Origin: Actinomycetota bacterium
GTDB lineage: Bacteria > Actinomycetota > Actinomycetes > Streptosporangiales > Streptosporangiaceae
Length of the DNA: 34,127 nucleotides
Assembly (NCBI GenBank): GCA_027313705.1
Contig: DAHVDE010000003.1
Location: forward strand, 1 to 34,127
Direction of reading: 5' to 3'
This document shows positions 25,031 to 33,498 of the stretch, one piece after another. The notes below the pieces were generated by a model. That model ran no database searches, was not told where the DNA came from, and worked only from the letters and a program-made list of their open reading frames with translations. Made by a program: the position numbers and the translations under genes. Every line of letters begins with the position of its first letter. Positions within the stretch are counted from its first letter, which is position 1.

Positions 25031-25708
25031 CTACAACCTCCCGAATTCGTCGCGCAGATCGGTGACCATCGCGCCGCTGCTCATTCGCTCCCTGATTGCG
25101 TTCTCACGATTAGCGAGCGCGCGGGTTTCTGCGAGCACCGCCTCGGCACTCGCAGCGGGGACGACCGCGACACCACTCTCGTCGGCGACGACAATGTCGC
25201 CCGGACAGATGATCTGGCCGCCAATCGTCACCGGCACGTTGATCTGTACCGGGTCGGTCCGCTCATGCATGGCGCCCGGAGACTGGCGCGGCACGGTGGT
25301 GCGGTACCAGACCGGGAAACCGATGTCGCGGATCTCGTCGAGGTCTCTGATCGCGCCATCCACGATAGCGCCGGCGACGCCCGCGCTCTGCGAGACCGTC
25401 GCGGTCAGCCCGCCCCACATGGCAGTCGTTACCAGGCCATTGCAGGCCATGATCACCATGTCACCTCGCTGCAGGTACCGCAGCAACGGGAGCGTGTTCA
25501 CCCAGTCGTCCACCGACATGTTGATCGTGAAAGCCGGACCGCAGGCCTTTTGCCCTGGGCGCACGACGAACAGACCGCCGAACGCGCCCGACCGCGCTTG
25601 CGCGTCGGTGACCAGGCAGCTAGGGCTGTATTCCTTGAGGATCTCAGCGAAGCCACCAAGTACTTCCGGCGAAGGCCGCGTCATCGAAACGTATCTGCTC
25701 TCTTTCAT
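25031..25708 (-). CDS. RraA/HMG-aldolase family protein
   Basis: 225 aa from ATG 25708, chosen because AAGGAG lies 4-5 nt upstream; a longer frame from TTG 25780 has no such site. RraA-fold proteins include 4-hydroxy-4-methyl-2-oxoglutarate aldolase/oxaloacetate decarboxylase as well as the RNase E regulator RraA. The characteristic GVAGAIVDGAIRDLDEI segment, with the Arg-Asp pair binding pyruvate enolate and metal, is present, as are CGPAFTINM, GDMVIMACNG and GDIVVADESGVAVVP. Aldolase or decarboxylase chemistry on a pyruvate-derived carbon unit would suit a pathway with a NeuB-type synthase. The RNase-regulator role is unlikely in this context. Confidence 0.85.
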   Translation of the reverse strand: MKESRYVSMTRPSPEVLGGFAEILKEYSPSCLVTDAQARSGAFGGLFVVRPGQKACGPAFTINMSVDDWVNTLPLLRYLQRGDMVIMACNGLVTTAMWGGLTATVSQSAGVAGAIVDGAIRDLDEIRDIGFPVWYRTTVPRQSPGAMHERTDPVQINVPVTIGGQIICPGDIVVADESGVAVVPAASAEAVLAETRALANRENAIRERMSSGAMVTDLRDEFGRL

Positions 25709-25776
25709 CCTTCTCCTTGGGCGGTGGTCAGGCGGCTGAGGTGCGTAGTACACGACTGCGGGCGACATATGGGCAC

Positions 25777-27741
25777 TCAACTGGGCGGGCGGGGCGAGGG
25801 TAAGAGGCCAAGGCCGCGCACGGCCGTGGTGATCGCGGTGGCGAGCCGGGCCGCAGACAGCCCGTGGGCGTCGAGCACCTCGTCGGAGTTGCCGCAGCGC
25901 GGCAACTCCGTGAGGCCGATCCCGACGAAACCCGGTCGCCCGGCTATCGAAGCCTCAGCCAGCGCGCGGCCCACCAGGCTGGCCTGCCCGGCGAGCGTGT
26001 ACTGGTGCTCCACTACAAAGACCACCCGGCTCGACCCGGCCACCTCAGTGAGCCAGGCTTGGTCGATCCTGTTGTGCCACGGCAGGTTGATGACAGTCAG
26101 CTTGACGCCACCGGCCGCGAGCAGGTCGGCGGCAGCCAGCAGCTCGCCGAGCACAACCGGGCCGGCGCCGATGGCGGTTATCAGTCCGCCAGGCCTGACG
26201 ACCGATCCGGTGCCAGGGACAAACGGTCCGGCAGGCAGGCTGAGTACCGACGCCGGGCAGGGCACGCTTGCCAGCCTGAGGTAAACGCTGTCTGCCCCGG
26301 CCAGGCAGTAGTCGACAGCAGCGCTGAGCTGAGCGGGATTCGCCGGCTCGATGATCGCCAGGCCGGGAATGGCTGCGAGCGCGCTGACATCGCGCACCGC
26401 CTGGTGCGAGTGCCCTGGGCCGGCGGGCAACAGGCCGGCTAGTGAGCCCGTGTAGATCACTTTGCGACCCTCTGTGGCGTTGTTATAGATCTGCTCGTTC
26501 GGCCGGGCATGCAGGAAGCAGGAGAAAGAGTGCACGAACGGCAGAAGGCCGCGCGCCGCGAGTCCGCCCGCCATCGACACCATGTCCTGCTCGGCGATGC
26601 CGCACTCGATGAACCGATCGCCGAACCGCCGGGAGAATTCGGCAAGTCCAGTGTCGACCAGCAGGTCGGCGTCCAGCGCGACCACGCGGTCGTCCCGCTC
26701 GGCGACAGCGCAAAGCAGTTCCCCGTAGCATTCGGGCAGCCGCACAGGCTTAGTCTCGGCAATCGGTATAGCGACCGCGGACGATGAGCCGGATGAGTGC
26801 GGCAAATCAATGGCCAGTTGCAGCGAAGGGAGCTGGTATCGGGTAAGCAAGCTGTCGGCGGCGGCCACCAGATCCGCATGAGCCTGCTGGTAGAGAGCCG
26901 GCGGCGGCGCCCCGCTGTGGAACCGGTATCGCCGCTCACCCGGCGGCATCGAGGTGGCCGCGAACGTGGCGCAGCCCGCGCCCTTGATCGTGTCAGCGAT
27001 AATGACGGCTGGCTGATCTGGGTAGTCGGCGCGGCGCCTGGCGAACGCACTAGCCAGAGCGGCCGGATCGTGGCCGTCGCAGCGCAGCGCTGCCCAGCCG
27101 AAGGCTGTGAACTTCGAGGTCAGGTCGCCGAGGTCACTGACGTCTCTGACCCAGGTATCGGACTGGATCTTGTTGTAATCGACGATCACTGTTAGCTCGC
27201 CCATCCGCGCCTGGACCGCGCCGGCGAGTGCCTCCCAATTCTGACCCTCCTGCAACTCGCCATCACCGGTCAGCACATAGACCCGCTGCGACCGGCCAGT
27301 CAACCGGTTCCCGAGCACCAGGCCCTTCGCCTTGGAGACACCCATGCCGAGCGAGCCGGTGTTCAGCGGGATATGCGGAGTGCGGACATCGGGGTGTCCA
27401 GGCAGTCCATTCATGCGGCGCAACCTGTGCAGGTAGCTCTCAGGGAGCGCCTGGAGCCCGATCATCGCAGCGTACAAGCCGGGCACGTCATGACCTTTGG
27501 ACGAAAAGTACAGGTCTCCGCCGTCGAAAGGCCTGTCGAGCTCTACTAGGTGCAAGAAGCTGACGATGTCGGCCGCGGAGAAGCTCGAGCCGAGATGCCC
27601 TGATCCAGCCCGCATCACCATGTAGAGCACGTTGATACGACAGCAGGCCGCGAACGCGGCGACCCTGCCCGCCTCATCGGCAATCCCGTCGAGCACTCGC
27701 CGGATCTCGGCGGCTGGCACCCAGCTCAAGATGACCGGCAT
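25777..27741 (-). CDS. Transketolase (single-chain)
   Basis: 654 aa from ATG 27741, with GGGGAGGA 7-8 nt upstream; a GTG ten codons earlier lacks this. TPP enzyme moving a two-carbon ketol unit between sugars. The N-terminal half has RAGSGHLGSSFSAADI (~44-59), FSSKGHDVPGLYA and the TPP/Mg motif GDGELQEGQNWEAL to DYNKIQ (~159-193). The C-terminal half has the pyrimidine-domain core RFIECGIAEQDMVSMAGG with its catalytic Glu, HARPNEQIYNN, and the final domain. Both halves are in one chain, as in primary-metabolism TktA, but several His residues of classical TK appear changed, and the SDR/NeuB context indicates a pathway-specific enzyme supplying or extending a ketose. Confidence 0.92.
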   Translation of the reverse strand: MPVILSWVPAAEIRRVLDGIADEAGRVAAFAACCRINVLYMVMRAGSGHLGSSFSAADIVSFLHLVELDRPFDGGDLYFSSKGHDVPGLYAAMIGLQALPESYLHRLRRMNGLPGHPDVRTPHIPLNTGSLGMGVSKAKGLVLGNRLTGRSQRVYVLTGDGELQEGQNWEALAGAVQARMGELTVIVDYNKIQSDTWVRDVSDLGDLTSKFTAFGWAALRCDGHDPAALASAFARRRADYPDQPAVIIADTIKGAGCATFAATSMPPGERRYRFHSGAPPPALYQQAHADLVAAADSLLTRYQLPSLQLAIDLPHSSGSSSAVAIPIAETKPVRLPECYGELLCAVAERDDRVVALDADLLVDTGLAEFSRRFGDRFIECGIAEQDMVSMAGGLAARGLLPFVHSFSCFLHARPNEQIYNNATEGRKVIYTGSLAGLLPAGPGHSHQAVRDVSALAAIPGLAIIEPANPAQLSAAVDYCLAGADSVYLRLASVPCPASVLSLPAGPFVPGTGSVVRPGGLITAIGAGPVVLGELLAAADLLAAGGVKLTVINLPWHNRIDQAWLTEVAGSSRVVFVVEHQYTLAGQASLVGRALAEASIAGRPGFVGIGLTELPRCGNSDEVLDAHGLSAARLATAITTAVRGLGLLPSPRPPS

Positions 27742-27761
27742 AGGGTCTTCCTCCCCGGAAC

Positions 27762-28568
27762 TCACAGGCACGTGTAACCGCCGTCAACGAGCAGTTCCTG
27801 ACCGGTGACGTACTGGCTCAGGTCGGAAGCCAGGAACAGCAAAGGCCCGGACAGGTCAGCCGGTTCTGCCATCCGTCCTAGCGGCACCCTGGCCGTGAAC
27901 TTGGCCAGGAACTGACCGTCCTGGCCGCCGAGCACACCGCCCGGGGACAACGTGTTAACCCGGACACCGGCCGGACCCCAGAGAGCGGCCAGGTATCGGC
28001 TCAGCGCGGCGACCGCCGCCTTGGACATCCCGTAGGCGGGTGGTTTGATGAAAGGCGGGTCGGACGGCAGGTGCTCGTAATACCGATGGTCGGGAGCGAC
28101 CCCGCCATACAGCGAGCCGATGTTGACAATAGTACCGCGCCCGCGCCTGGCCATCGAGCCGCCGAAGACCTGGCAAGCGGCTAGCACGCCCAGCGCGTTG
28201 ACCTCAAGCACCGCCGAGGAAATCTCCCGTGGGATGCCTTCGAACTCCCAACTCTCAGCCGCAGCCGACGGAGGCTGGTCGATTCCCGCATTGTTCACCA
28301 GCACGGTCGGCTCCCCGGCCAGTTCCCGGCAGCGACACAGGCTGGCCGTCAGCTCATCGTGACTGGTCACGTCGGCCCTCAGCAGGTGAAACCGTCCAGG
28401 CTCTTGCCCGGCGAGCACACCGGCCAGCCGTGGTCCGGCATCGGCACGCCGGTCAACGCCAACGACCTGGGCGCCTGCCCGCAGTAGCGTCTCTGTCCAC
28501 ACCGCGCCAAGCTGCCCGAGCACCCCGGTGACCACAGCGACCTCGCCAGCCAGGTCGAATTGGCTCAC
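27762..28568 (-). CDS. Short-chain dehydrogenase/reductase
   Basis: 268 aa from GTG 28568, overlapping the NeuB-like stop by 4 nt. Classical SDR: VTGVLGQLG (13-21) cofactor motif, NNAG (92-95), Asn124, Ser152, Tyr179 and Lys183 (YGMSK) form the catalytic tetrad, and LLVDGGYTCL closes the protein. A loop rich in aromatics and prolines (HRYYEHLPSDPPFIKPPAYG) lies before the Tyr, as in the SDRs that accompany NeuB-like enzymes in flagellin sialylation loci (PtmA type). Likely role: redox adjustment of the nonulosonate-like precursor. The next gene, transketolase, starts 20 bp downstream. Confidence 0.88.
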   Translation of the reverse strand: MSQFDLAGEVAVVTGVLGQLGAVWTETLLRAGAQVVGVDRRADAGPRLAGVLAGQEPGRFHLLRADVTSHDELTASLCRCRELAGEPTVLVNNAGIDQPPSAAAESWEFEGIPREISSAVLEVNALGVLAACQVFGGSMARRGRGTIVNIGSLYGGVAPDHRYYEHLPSDPPFIKPPAYGMSKAAVAALSRYLAALWGPAGVRVNTLSPGGVLGGQDGQFLAKFTARVPLGRMAEPADLSGPLLFLASDLSQYVTGQELLVDGGYTCL

Positions 28569-29623
28569 CTCGGCCTCAAGACGCCGAAAGTGATTTCTTC
28601 GTCGGCTAGCAGTGGGGTTACCAGCGCGCGGCCAACGACCTCGGGCAGCCAGTATGGCGGCAGTCCGTCACCAGGCGACTTGACCGCCACGTCGGTGGCG
28701 GTCAGTACATGCCCGGCCGGCATCTCGCGGGCGGCGACGAGCTTCTTGCCCATCTTGCGCAGGGCTTCCTCCTCGACAGCCAGTTTGCGCTTAAGGGGCG
28801 AGCCGAGCATCGCTCTCACGCGGCGCAGCCCGTCAACCAGCCTGGCCAGGTCCTCTGGCTCAAGCGAGAATGCATGATCAGTGCCTAGCGCGGTGCGGTC
28901 GAGCGTGAAGTGGCTTTCGATGATCCTCGCACCGAGGGAGTAGGCGATTAGAGCCGCCTCGATACCGATCGCATGACCGGAGTAGCCGATCACCAGGCCG
29001 GGAAACTGTTCGCGATATGCAGTGATGACGCCGAGGTTGAGCACTTCGGGAGGTGCCGGGTAAGCAGCAGTGCACTGGAGCACTGCGAGTTCACCGTTAA
29101 TCGGTAAGATGGCCGCGCAGGCCCGCTGGACGTCAGTAAGCGAAGCCGCGCCAGTGCTCAAGATCAGCGGCTTTCCGATGCCGGCCGCGTACTTGAGCAA
29201 CGGAAGGTTGGTGACGTCCGCCGAAGCGATCTTGATTGCCGGGACTCCGAGGTGGGTCACGAAGTCGACACTAGGTACATCGAACGGCGTAGCCAGCAGG
29301 TCAACGCCGACATCGGCGGCCACCTTGGCAAGTCGCTCGTATTCCGGCCTGCCTAACTCTAACGCTTCCCTGTGCAGTCCGTAAGTGGGACCGAAGCTAT
29401 TGCGGCCGATGTACGGCTGGCTGTACATCTTCTTCGTATACAAGGTCTTATTATCGCGCTTTTGAAATTTTACGGCGCTTGCTCCGACTTTTGCCGCCAT
29501 TCGGACCAGCCATTCGGCTTTTCCGACGTCACCCTGATGATTGTGCCCTATCTCGGCGATGAGATAAGGATCGCTGTTGTCACTGACCGTGCGATCGCCA
29601 ATAGTAAGCGCTCGATCAGGCAT
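28565..29623 (-). CDS. NeuB-type N-acetylneuraminate synthase family protein
   Basis: 352 aa from one of two adjacent ATG codons (29626/29623); GGGGAGG lies 5 nt before the second. NeuB enzymes condense phosphoenolpyruvate with an aldose in a metal-dependent aldol-like reaction to give a 2-keto-3-deoxy sugar acid. Diagnostic pieces are AEIGHNHQGD (~23-32), AVKFQKRD (~50-57), YSGHAIGIEAALIAYSLGA, IESHFTLDRTALGTDHAFS and a C-terminal SAF/antifreeze-like domain (REMPAGHVLTATDVAVKSPG). No CMP-sialate synthetase or glycosyltransferase is nearby, so the product is probably not a surface sialic acid. About 100 bp separate it from the upstream ATP-grasp gene, room for a secondary promoter. Confidence 0.92.
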   Translation of the reverse strand: MPDRALTIGDRTVSDNSDPYLIAEIGHNHQGDVGKAEWLVRMAAKVGASAVKFQKRDNKTLYTKKMYSQPYIGRNSFGPTYGLHREALELGRPEYERLAKVAADVGVDLLATPFDVPSVDFVTHLGVPAIKIASADVTNLPLLKYAAGIGKPLILSTGAASLTDVQRACAAILPINGELAVLQCTAAYPAPPEVLNLGVITAYREQFPGLVIGYSGHAIGIEAALIAYSLGARIIESHFTLDRTALGTDHAFSLEPEDLARLVDGLRRVRAMLGSPLKRKLAVEEEALRKMGKKLVAAREMPAGHVLTATDVAVKSPGDGLPPYWLPEVVGRALVTPLLADEEITFGVLRPR

Positions 29624-29722
29624 CATCGCCTCCCCGCCCACACCAGATCTTCGCAAACCCGAGCCGCTAGATCGCTATTCTCAGGTCAGTCTCATCCACT
29701 ATCATGGCCGAAAGGCCCTACG

Positions 29723-30928
29723 TCAAGCGGTGGCGACCCGAATATTTTTTCTGGCAAATTCGAGTGCTTCGTCGCGTTGGTTCTCTGAATTAGTATTTAT
29801 TAGCACATATCCGATCCGGTGCCGCGAAGATAGCAGGTCAGGTACGGTGTCGCCGGGCGAGATGTCAAGCTTCACCCGCTCGATTCCCGGATGCTGCCGG
29901 GTCTGATCGACTCCGTCGATCGCCGTGACCGTGCCGGGATGGGCGGTCGGGAACCAAACCGAGGTATGCCTGCCCGGTGTGACACTGCCAGGCAGATCGA
30001 CCGCCATCCCCATCGCCAACTGAATGGCCAGCTGGTACGGGTTGAAATTGTAGGCGAGTCCGATCAGGTCGAACAGATAGTCACCAGGGGTTCGGACAGC
30101 GATCTCACCAAGCACGAATCCGCTATTAGTAAGCCAGAATTCTAGGTGGATGACACAAGTTTTCGCGCCAAGCGCCGAAACGGCTCCGACAACAAAATCA
30201 GCTGCCGCCTCCCTGAGCGCCGGAGACCCGAAGTCGTACCCGCAGTAATGCCCGGTCTCGATGAACCTCGGCGGTGGGGTAACCACTTTCCTGGTGAAAT
30301 TCCCAAAGATAACCTGACCGTCCCTTATAAACCCCTCCCAGCTGAACTCAGGACCTTCGACGGCTTCCTCGGCGAGCAACGGCGACTCGCCCGCCCGTTG
30401 CCGGACGCAGTGCTCAAGCTCGGCCTGGCTGGTCACCAGCTCGACTCCGAAGCTGCCCGAGGACGACAGCGGCTTGATGACGGCTGGCAGATGTCCGGCG
30501 GCCCAGTCGGCCGCCGCCCGCGCCGTATCCGCCAGGTGGAAGGCGGGCACTGCGATACCTGCCGCCGCGAATCTGGCTCGCTGAAGCGCCTTGTTCCTTG
30601 ACAGCACCGCCGCCGGAAGCGAAGGTCCCGGCAGCCCGAGCAGCTCCTGAGCCAAGGCTGCGGCGAGCACGTGACTTTCGGCGAAGCCGAGCACGCCGTC
30701 TGGGACGCCAGCTTTCAGGACTCGATAGACGCCACCAGCCCACAGCTCATCGAGCGCACGGTTGTGCCGGTCAGCCTCGGCCATCACTTCGACGACGCCG
30801 GCTTCAGGGGGGATCGTACCCCGCCAGGCCGGGGTCTCTATCGCACGTACCCACAGACCAAGCTCGCGCGCTGCATCCAGGTACGGGCGTCCCATGTTTC
30901 CGACACCGACCAGCAACAGTTCTTTCAT
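29723..30928 (-). CDS. Second ATP-grasp ligase
   Basis: 401 aa from ATG 30928 with GGAGGT 7 nt upstream. The N-terminal Rossmann-like pre-ATP-grasp domain starts KELLLVGVGNMGRPYL. SRNKALQRARFAAAGI (~108-123) and PAVIKPLSSSGSFGV (~147-161) bind ATP, and VIHLEFWLTNSGFVLGEIAVRTPG (around 258-281) supplies the metal-binding Glu residues. It is dissimilar in detail from the terminal ATP-grasp of the operon, so two different ligations are expected, perhaps two amino acids or an amino acid plus the sugar acid. The last ~20 residues (INTNSENQRDEALEFARKNI) are unusually AT-coded. Second gene of the operon, 32 bp after the MFS gene. Confidence 0.87.
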   Translation of the reverse strand: MKELLLVGVGNMGRPYLDAARELGLWVRAIETPAWRGTIPPEAGVVEVMAEADRHNRALDELWAGGVYRVLKAGVPDGVLGFAESHVLAAALAQELLGLPGPSLPAAVLSRNKALQRARFAAAGIAVPAFHLADTARAAADWAAGHLPAVIKPLSSSGSFGVELVTSQAELEHCVRQRAGESPLLAEEAVEGPEFSWEGFIRDGQVIFGNFTRKVVTPPPRFIETGHYCGYDFGSPALREAAADFVVGAVSALGAKTCVIHLEFWLTNSGFVLGEIAVRTPGDYLFDLIGLAYNFNPYQLAIQLAMGMAVDLPGSVTPGRHTSVWFPTAHPGTVTAIDGVDQTRQHPGIERVKLDISPGDTVPDLLSSRHRIGYVLINTNSENQRDEALEFARKNIRVATA

Positions 30929-30960
30929 TACCGGGACCTCCGAATAGTCAGCCAGGCATC

Positions 30961-32193
30961 TCAGTCAGGACTCACCGCATGCGTGGGCGAGTAGACGAGC
31001 ATGCGACGCAGCAAGATGGCCGCCGCCATCGGCAGGACGAGCGGCACAGTGAGCACCAGCCACGCGCCGGGAGCAGCATGGTCAGCGATCAGGGCGATCC
31101 CGAGCGCGGGGCCAGAGAGATTGCCGAGGTTATAGGCCAGTGAAGCGAGCGCGTTGACCCGGCCTGGTCCGTTGCCTTCAGCAACCGTGGTGAGCAGCGA
31201 GTAGAAAGACGAAGAGTAAGCCGCCTCGCCCGCGGCAAACAGCATGGGGAAGCCGAGCAGCAGTGTTATCCGGAGTTGGCCAGTCTCCAGCGCGGCGCAG
31301 CCGCCAGACAGGAACGCCAGCACCCAGAACAACGAGATCGACAGCAGGGTCGTGCTTTCCGAAAACCGCTCGAAGAACGCGGCTAGCGGGTACTGCAGCA
31401 CGATGACCGCGATCGTGTTTACGACGAAGATCAAGCCAACAAGCCGCGGCGACTCGGCCATCCTTTCCCTCATGAGCAGCGGCACCGAGGCGTTGAACTG
31501 GGCATAGCCGAGCGCGGGCACGCAGAACTGTATGAACACGAGCAATACGATCGGCCGCATGGCGAGCAGCCGCCGGTAGCTGACCTTTACAGCCACCCGG
31601 TCACTTCGGCAAGACCTCGCCTGGATCGACCCGCAGATCCACAAAGCCAGGGCGAACGGCAGATAGGTGAGGCCGTTGCCGATGAATAGCCACCGGAACG
31701 CTCCAGCCTGATCGGCCAGCAGGCCGCCGAGCAGAGCTCCGACGCCGAGCCCGGCGTTCTGCACCAGGTGTCTGAGGGCGAACGCCCGCCGTCGCATCTC
31801 GTCACTGACCAGCGAGGTCACGATCGGCGTGAACGAAGGCTGGTAAAAACCGTTGCCCGCGCCAACCACGACCGCGCTGGCGAGTACGGTCATTGTTGAG
31901 TGCGACTCCGCGAGCAGAATGTAGCCAACCGCCATCGCGATCGTGCCGCTGGTCCCGAGAGGGCGCGGTCCAATCCGGTCAATAAGCTGGCCGGCGATTA
32001 GGCCTAAGGCGAGCGCAGCCCCGCCCGTGGTGGCGAAGTAGGCAGCTGCGAGACCCGCACCAAGCTTAAGCTGAGTGGTAATGAAAATGGCCGTGAAGGG
32101 TAGTACAAGCCCGGTACCTATGGTGGAGAGTCCGAACCCGAACATAAGCAGCCGATACGATGCTCCGAGTTGCCTGACCTGTGCCCGCGCCAT
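30961..32193 (-). CDS. MFS transporter
   Basis: 410 aa with about 12 hydrophobic helices. The loop 2-3 region reads GQLIDRIGPRPLG, the major-facilitator motif A (GxxxDRxGxR). Charged cytoplasmic loops (SDEMRRRAFALRH, and SCRSDRVAVKVSYRR in the central loop) fit a 6+6 topology. The ATG at 32193 has GGAGA about 13 nt upstream, a weak site. It is the first gene of the ten-gene operon, so it probably exports the product and gives self-protection, as drug:H+ antiporters do in biosynthetic clusters. Confidence 0.9.
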   Translation of the reverse strand: MARAQVRQLGASYRLLMFGFGLSTIGTGLVLPFTAIFITTQLKLGAGLAAAYFATTGGAALALGLIAGQLIDRIGPRPLGTSGTIAMAVGYILLAESHSTMTVLASAVVVGAGNGFYQPSFTPIVTSLVSDEMRRRAFALRHLVQNAGLGVGALLGGLLADQAGAFRWLFIGNGLTYLPFALALWICGSIQARSCRSDRVAVKVSYRRLLAMRPIVLLVFIQFCVPALGYAQFNASVPLLMRERMAESPRLVGLIFVVNTIAVIVLQYPLAAFFERFSESTTLLSISLFWVLAFLSGGCAALETGQLRITLLLGFPMLFAAGEAAYSSSFYSLLTTVAEGNGPGRVNALASLAYNLGNLSGPALGIALIADHAAPGAWLVLTVPLVLPMAAAILLRRMLVYSPTHAVSPD

Positions 32194-32306
32194 CTAGGAA
32201 AGCAATCTCCAGTCGTTGCGAGTGCCGTAATCTCGCTACTATACTCTGTCCGCCAGTTACCCAGGCACGAGATTGGCCCCTATAGCATGCTGAAATTTGT
32301 ACATAT
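32194..32306. promoter_or_regulatory. Divergent promoter region of biosynthetic locus
   Basis: 113 bp between the divergent MFS and FemAB-like genes must hold both promoters. For the minus-strand operon TATAGT (32243 to 32238) is a good -10 candidate. For the plus gene TATAGC (32281-32286) lies 20 bp before the start codon. No convincing -35 hexamers. The plus leader would be only ~13-15 nt and lacks a Shine-Dalgarno sequence. Confidence 0.4.
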
Positions 32307-33464
32307 ATGACCGGACTCGTGCCGGTCGCTCAGGCCACGCCTCCACTGTGGGATGAACAACTCGCCTCATCGTCTTTCTACTCCAGCTCGAGCTGGCTGC
32401 GCTTCTGTGACGTCGGCGCTCCAGGCAGCGTCGGCACGATAACGGCTGAACTCCCGGGTGGCGGCCGGGCGGGCATGCCTGCGGTCCTGGTGCGGACCAG
32501 CCCGATGCGCTTTTACCGCTGGCACGACATCCTGTCCGGTCTCGGATTACCCTCCCCCGCTCCCCACGGACTGCTCGCTGGACCGAGCCGGGGCTACCAG
32601 GCTACGCTGCTCGTAACGTCCGGATCCGGCGGTCCGGGCGGCACCGAGGCCGCCGCGGCGCTGCTGCCTAAGCTGCACGCTGCAGCGGAAGTCGAGCGGG
32701 TCCCGTGCGTGGCTATGTACCTGGGCACCGAGGACGTGCTCGCGTTCCGGGCGGCCGGGGTCAAATCACCGCCGGTCTACCTGGACGCTGATCCGTGGAT
32801 CAGCATTCCCGCAGATGGCTGGGATGCCTGGCTCAGCGGGCTTTCCCGGCACCGGCGGACTCAGATCCGCCGTGATGAGCGGGCGTTCGCTGCGGCAGGG
32901 TTCGAGGTCAGCCAGCATCGCCTCGCCGAGGTGTCCCATCTCCTCGGGCCACTGTGGGCACCGACTCAGGCCAAGTATTACGGCCGTCCGTTCGATCCGG
33001 CGGAGTTGACTGCCCAACTCCGGGTGCAGGCAGAGGTCATGGGCGACGCGGCCAAGGTACTGCTGTGCGGGCGCCCAGACGAGCCTCCGGTCGGCTTCCT
33101 CATCTATTACCGCTGGCGCAACCAGGTGTACCTGCGGACGACCGGCTTCGACTACGAACGGTTGGCGGGCGCCGCCGAATACTTCAACCTCAGCTATTAC
33201 CATCACATCAGGCATGCGCCGGCGCTCGGTGTCAGTCAGATCCACGCGGGCATCAAGTCGGTCGAGGCCAAGGTGCACCGGGGTGCCCGTCTGCGCCCCC
33301 TGTGGCTGCTCGATCTGTCGCCCGATAGCGTGCTCGCCGGGCATGACGATACGGTCGCCGCGCACAACATGGCCCGGTACCAGCAACTTCTCGATTCCGG
33401 CAAGGCGATCAGTGCCGCGATCGAGCGGAACCTGTGGGAGCCATTACTGCCGGTGCCGACCTGA
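32307..33464 (+). CDS. FemAB/GNAT-like N-acyltransferase
   Basis: 385 aa. The layout is a double GNAT fold like FemAB/BioF2-like (Acetyltransf_6) proteins: an N-terminal half beginning with LASSSFYSSSSWLRFCDVGA, then LSRHRRTQIRRDERAFAAAGF (~190-210), the typical loop before the second domain. A tyrosine-rich stretch GFLIYYRWRNQVYLRTTGFD and NLSYYHHIRHAPALGVSQIH near residues 265-315 completes the second domain. Such enzymes transfer aminoacyl (from tRNA) or acyl groups to amines. Transcribed divergently from the operon and probably part of it functionally, either adding an aminoacyl group or modifying the product. No ribosome site precedes the ATG, so initiation may be nearly leaderless; an in-frame GTG lies four codons downstream. 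Confidence 0.75.
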   Translation: MTGLVPVAQATPPLWDEQLASSSFYSSSSWLRFCDVGAPGSVGTITAELPGGGRAGMPAVLVRTSPMRFYRWHDILSGLGLPSPAPHGLLAGPSRGYQATLLVTSGSGGPGGTEAAAALLPKLHAAAEVERVPCVAMYLGTEDVLAFRAAGVKSPPVYLDADPWISIPADGWDAWLSGLSRHRRTQIRRDERAFAAAGFEVSQHRLAEVSHLLGPLWAPTQAKYYGRPFDPAELTAQLRVQAEVMGDAAKVLLCGRPDEPPVGFLIYYRWRNQVYLRTTGFDYERLAGAAEYFNLSYYHHIRHAPALGVSQIHAGIKSVEAKVHRGARLRPLWLLDLSPDSVLAGHDDTVAAHNMARYQQLLDSGKAISAAIERNLWEPLLPVPT

Positions 33465-33498
33465 ACCGCGCACCACCCTGCCAAGGTCACCCGGCCAG

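Noticed and set aside
24387-25739. 450-codon plus-strand frame across the RmlD- and RraA-like genes
   Set aside because: Spans two genes whose motifs are clear on the minus strand; amino-acid composition is shadow-like.
25265-26284. 339-codon plus-strand frame opposite the transketolase end
   Set aside because: Antisense of TPP-enzyme C-terminal domain; no start signal or domain.
20457-33464. Reading the locus as sialic-acid or dTDP-rhamnose surface-glycan genes
   Set aside because: No CMP-sialate synthetase, NeuC, RmlA/B/C, glycosyltransferase or flippase is present, while two ATP-grasp ligases and an exporter are.
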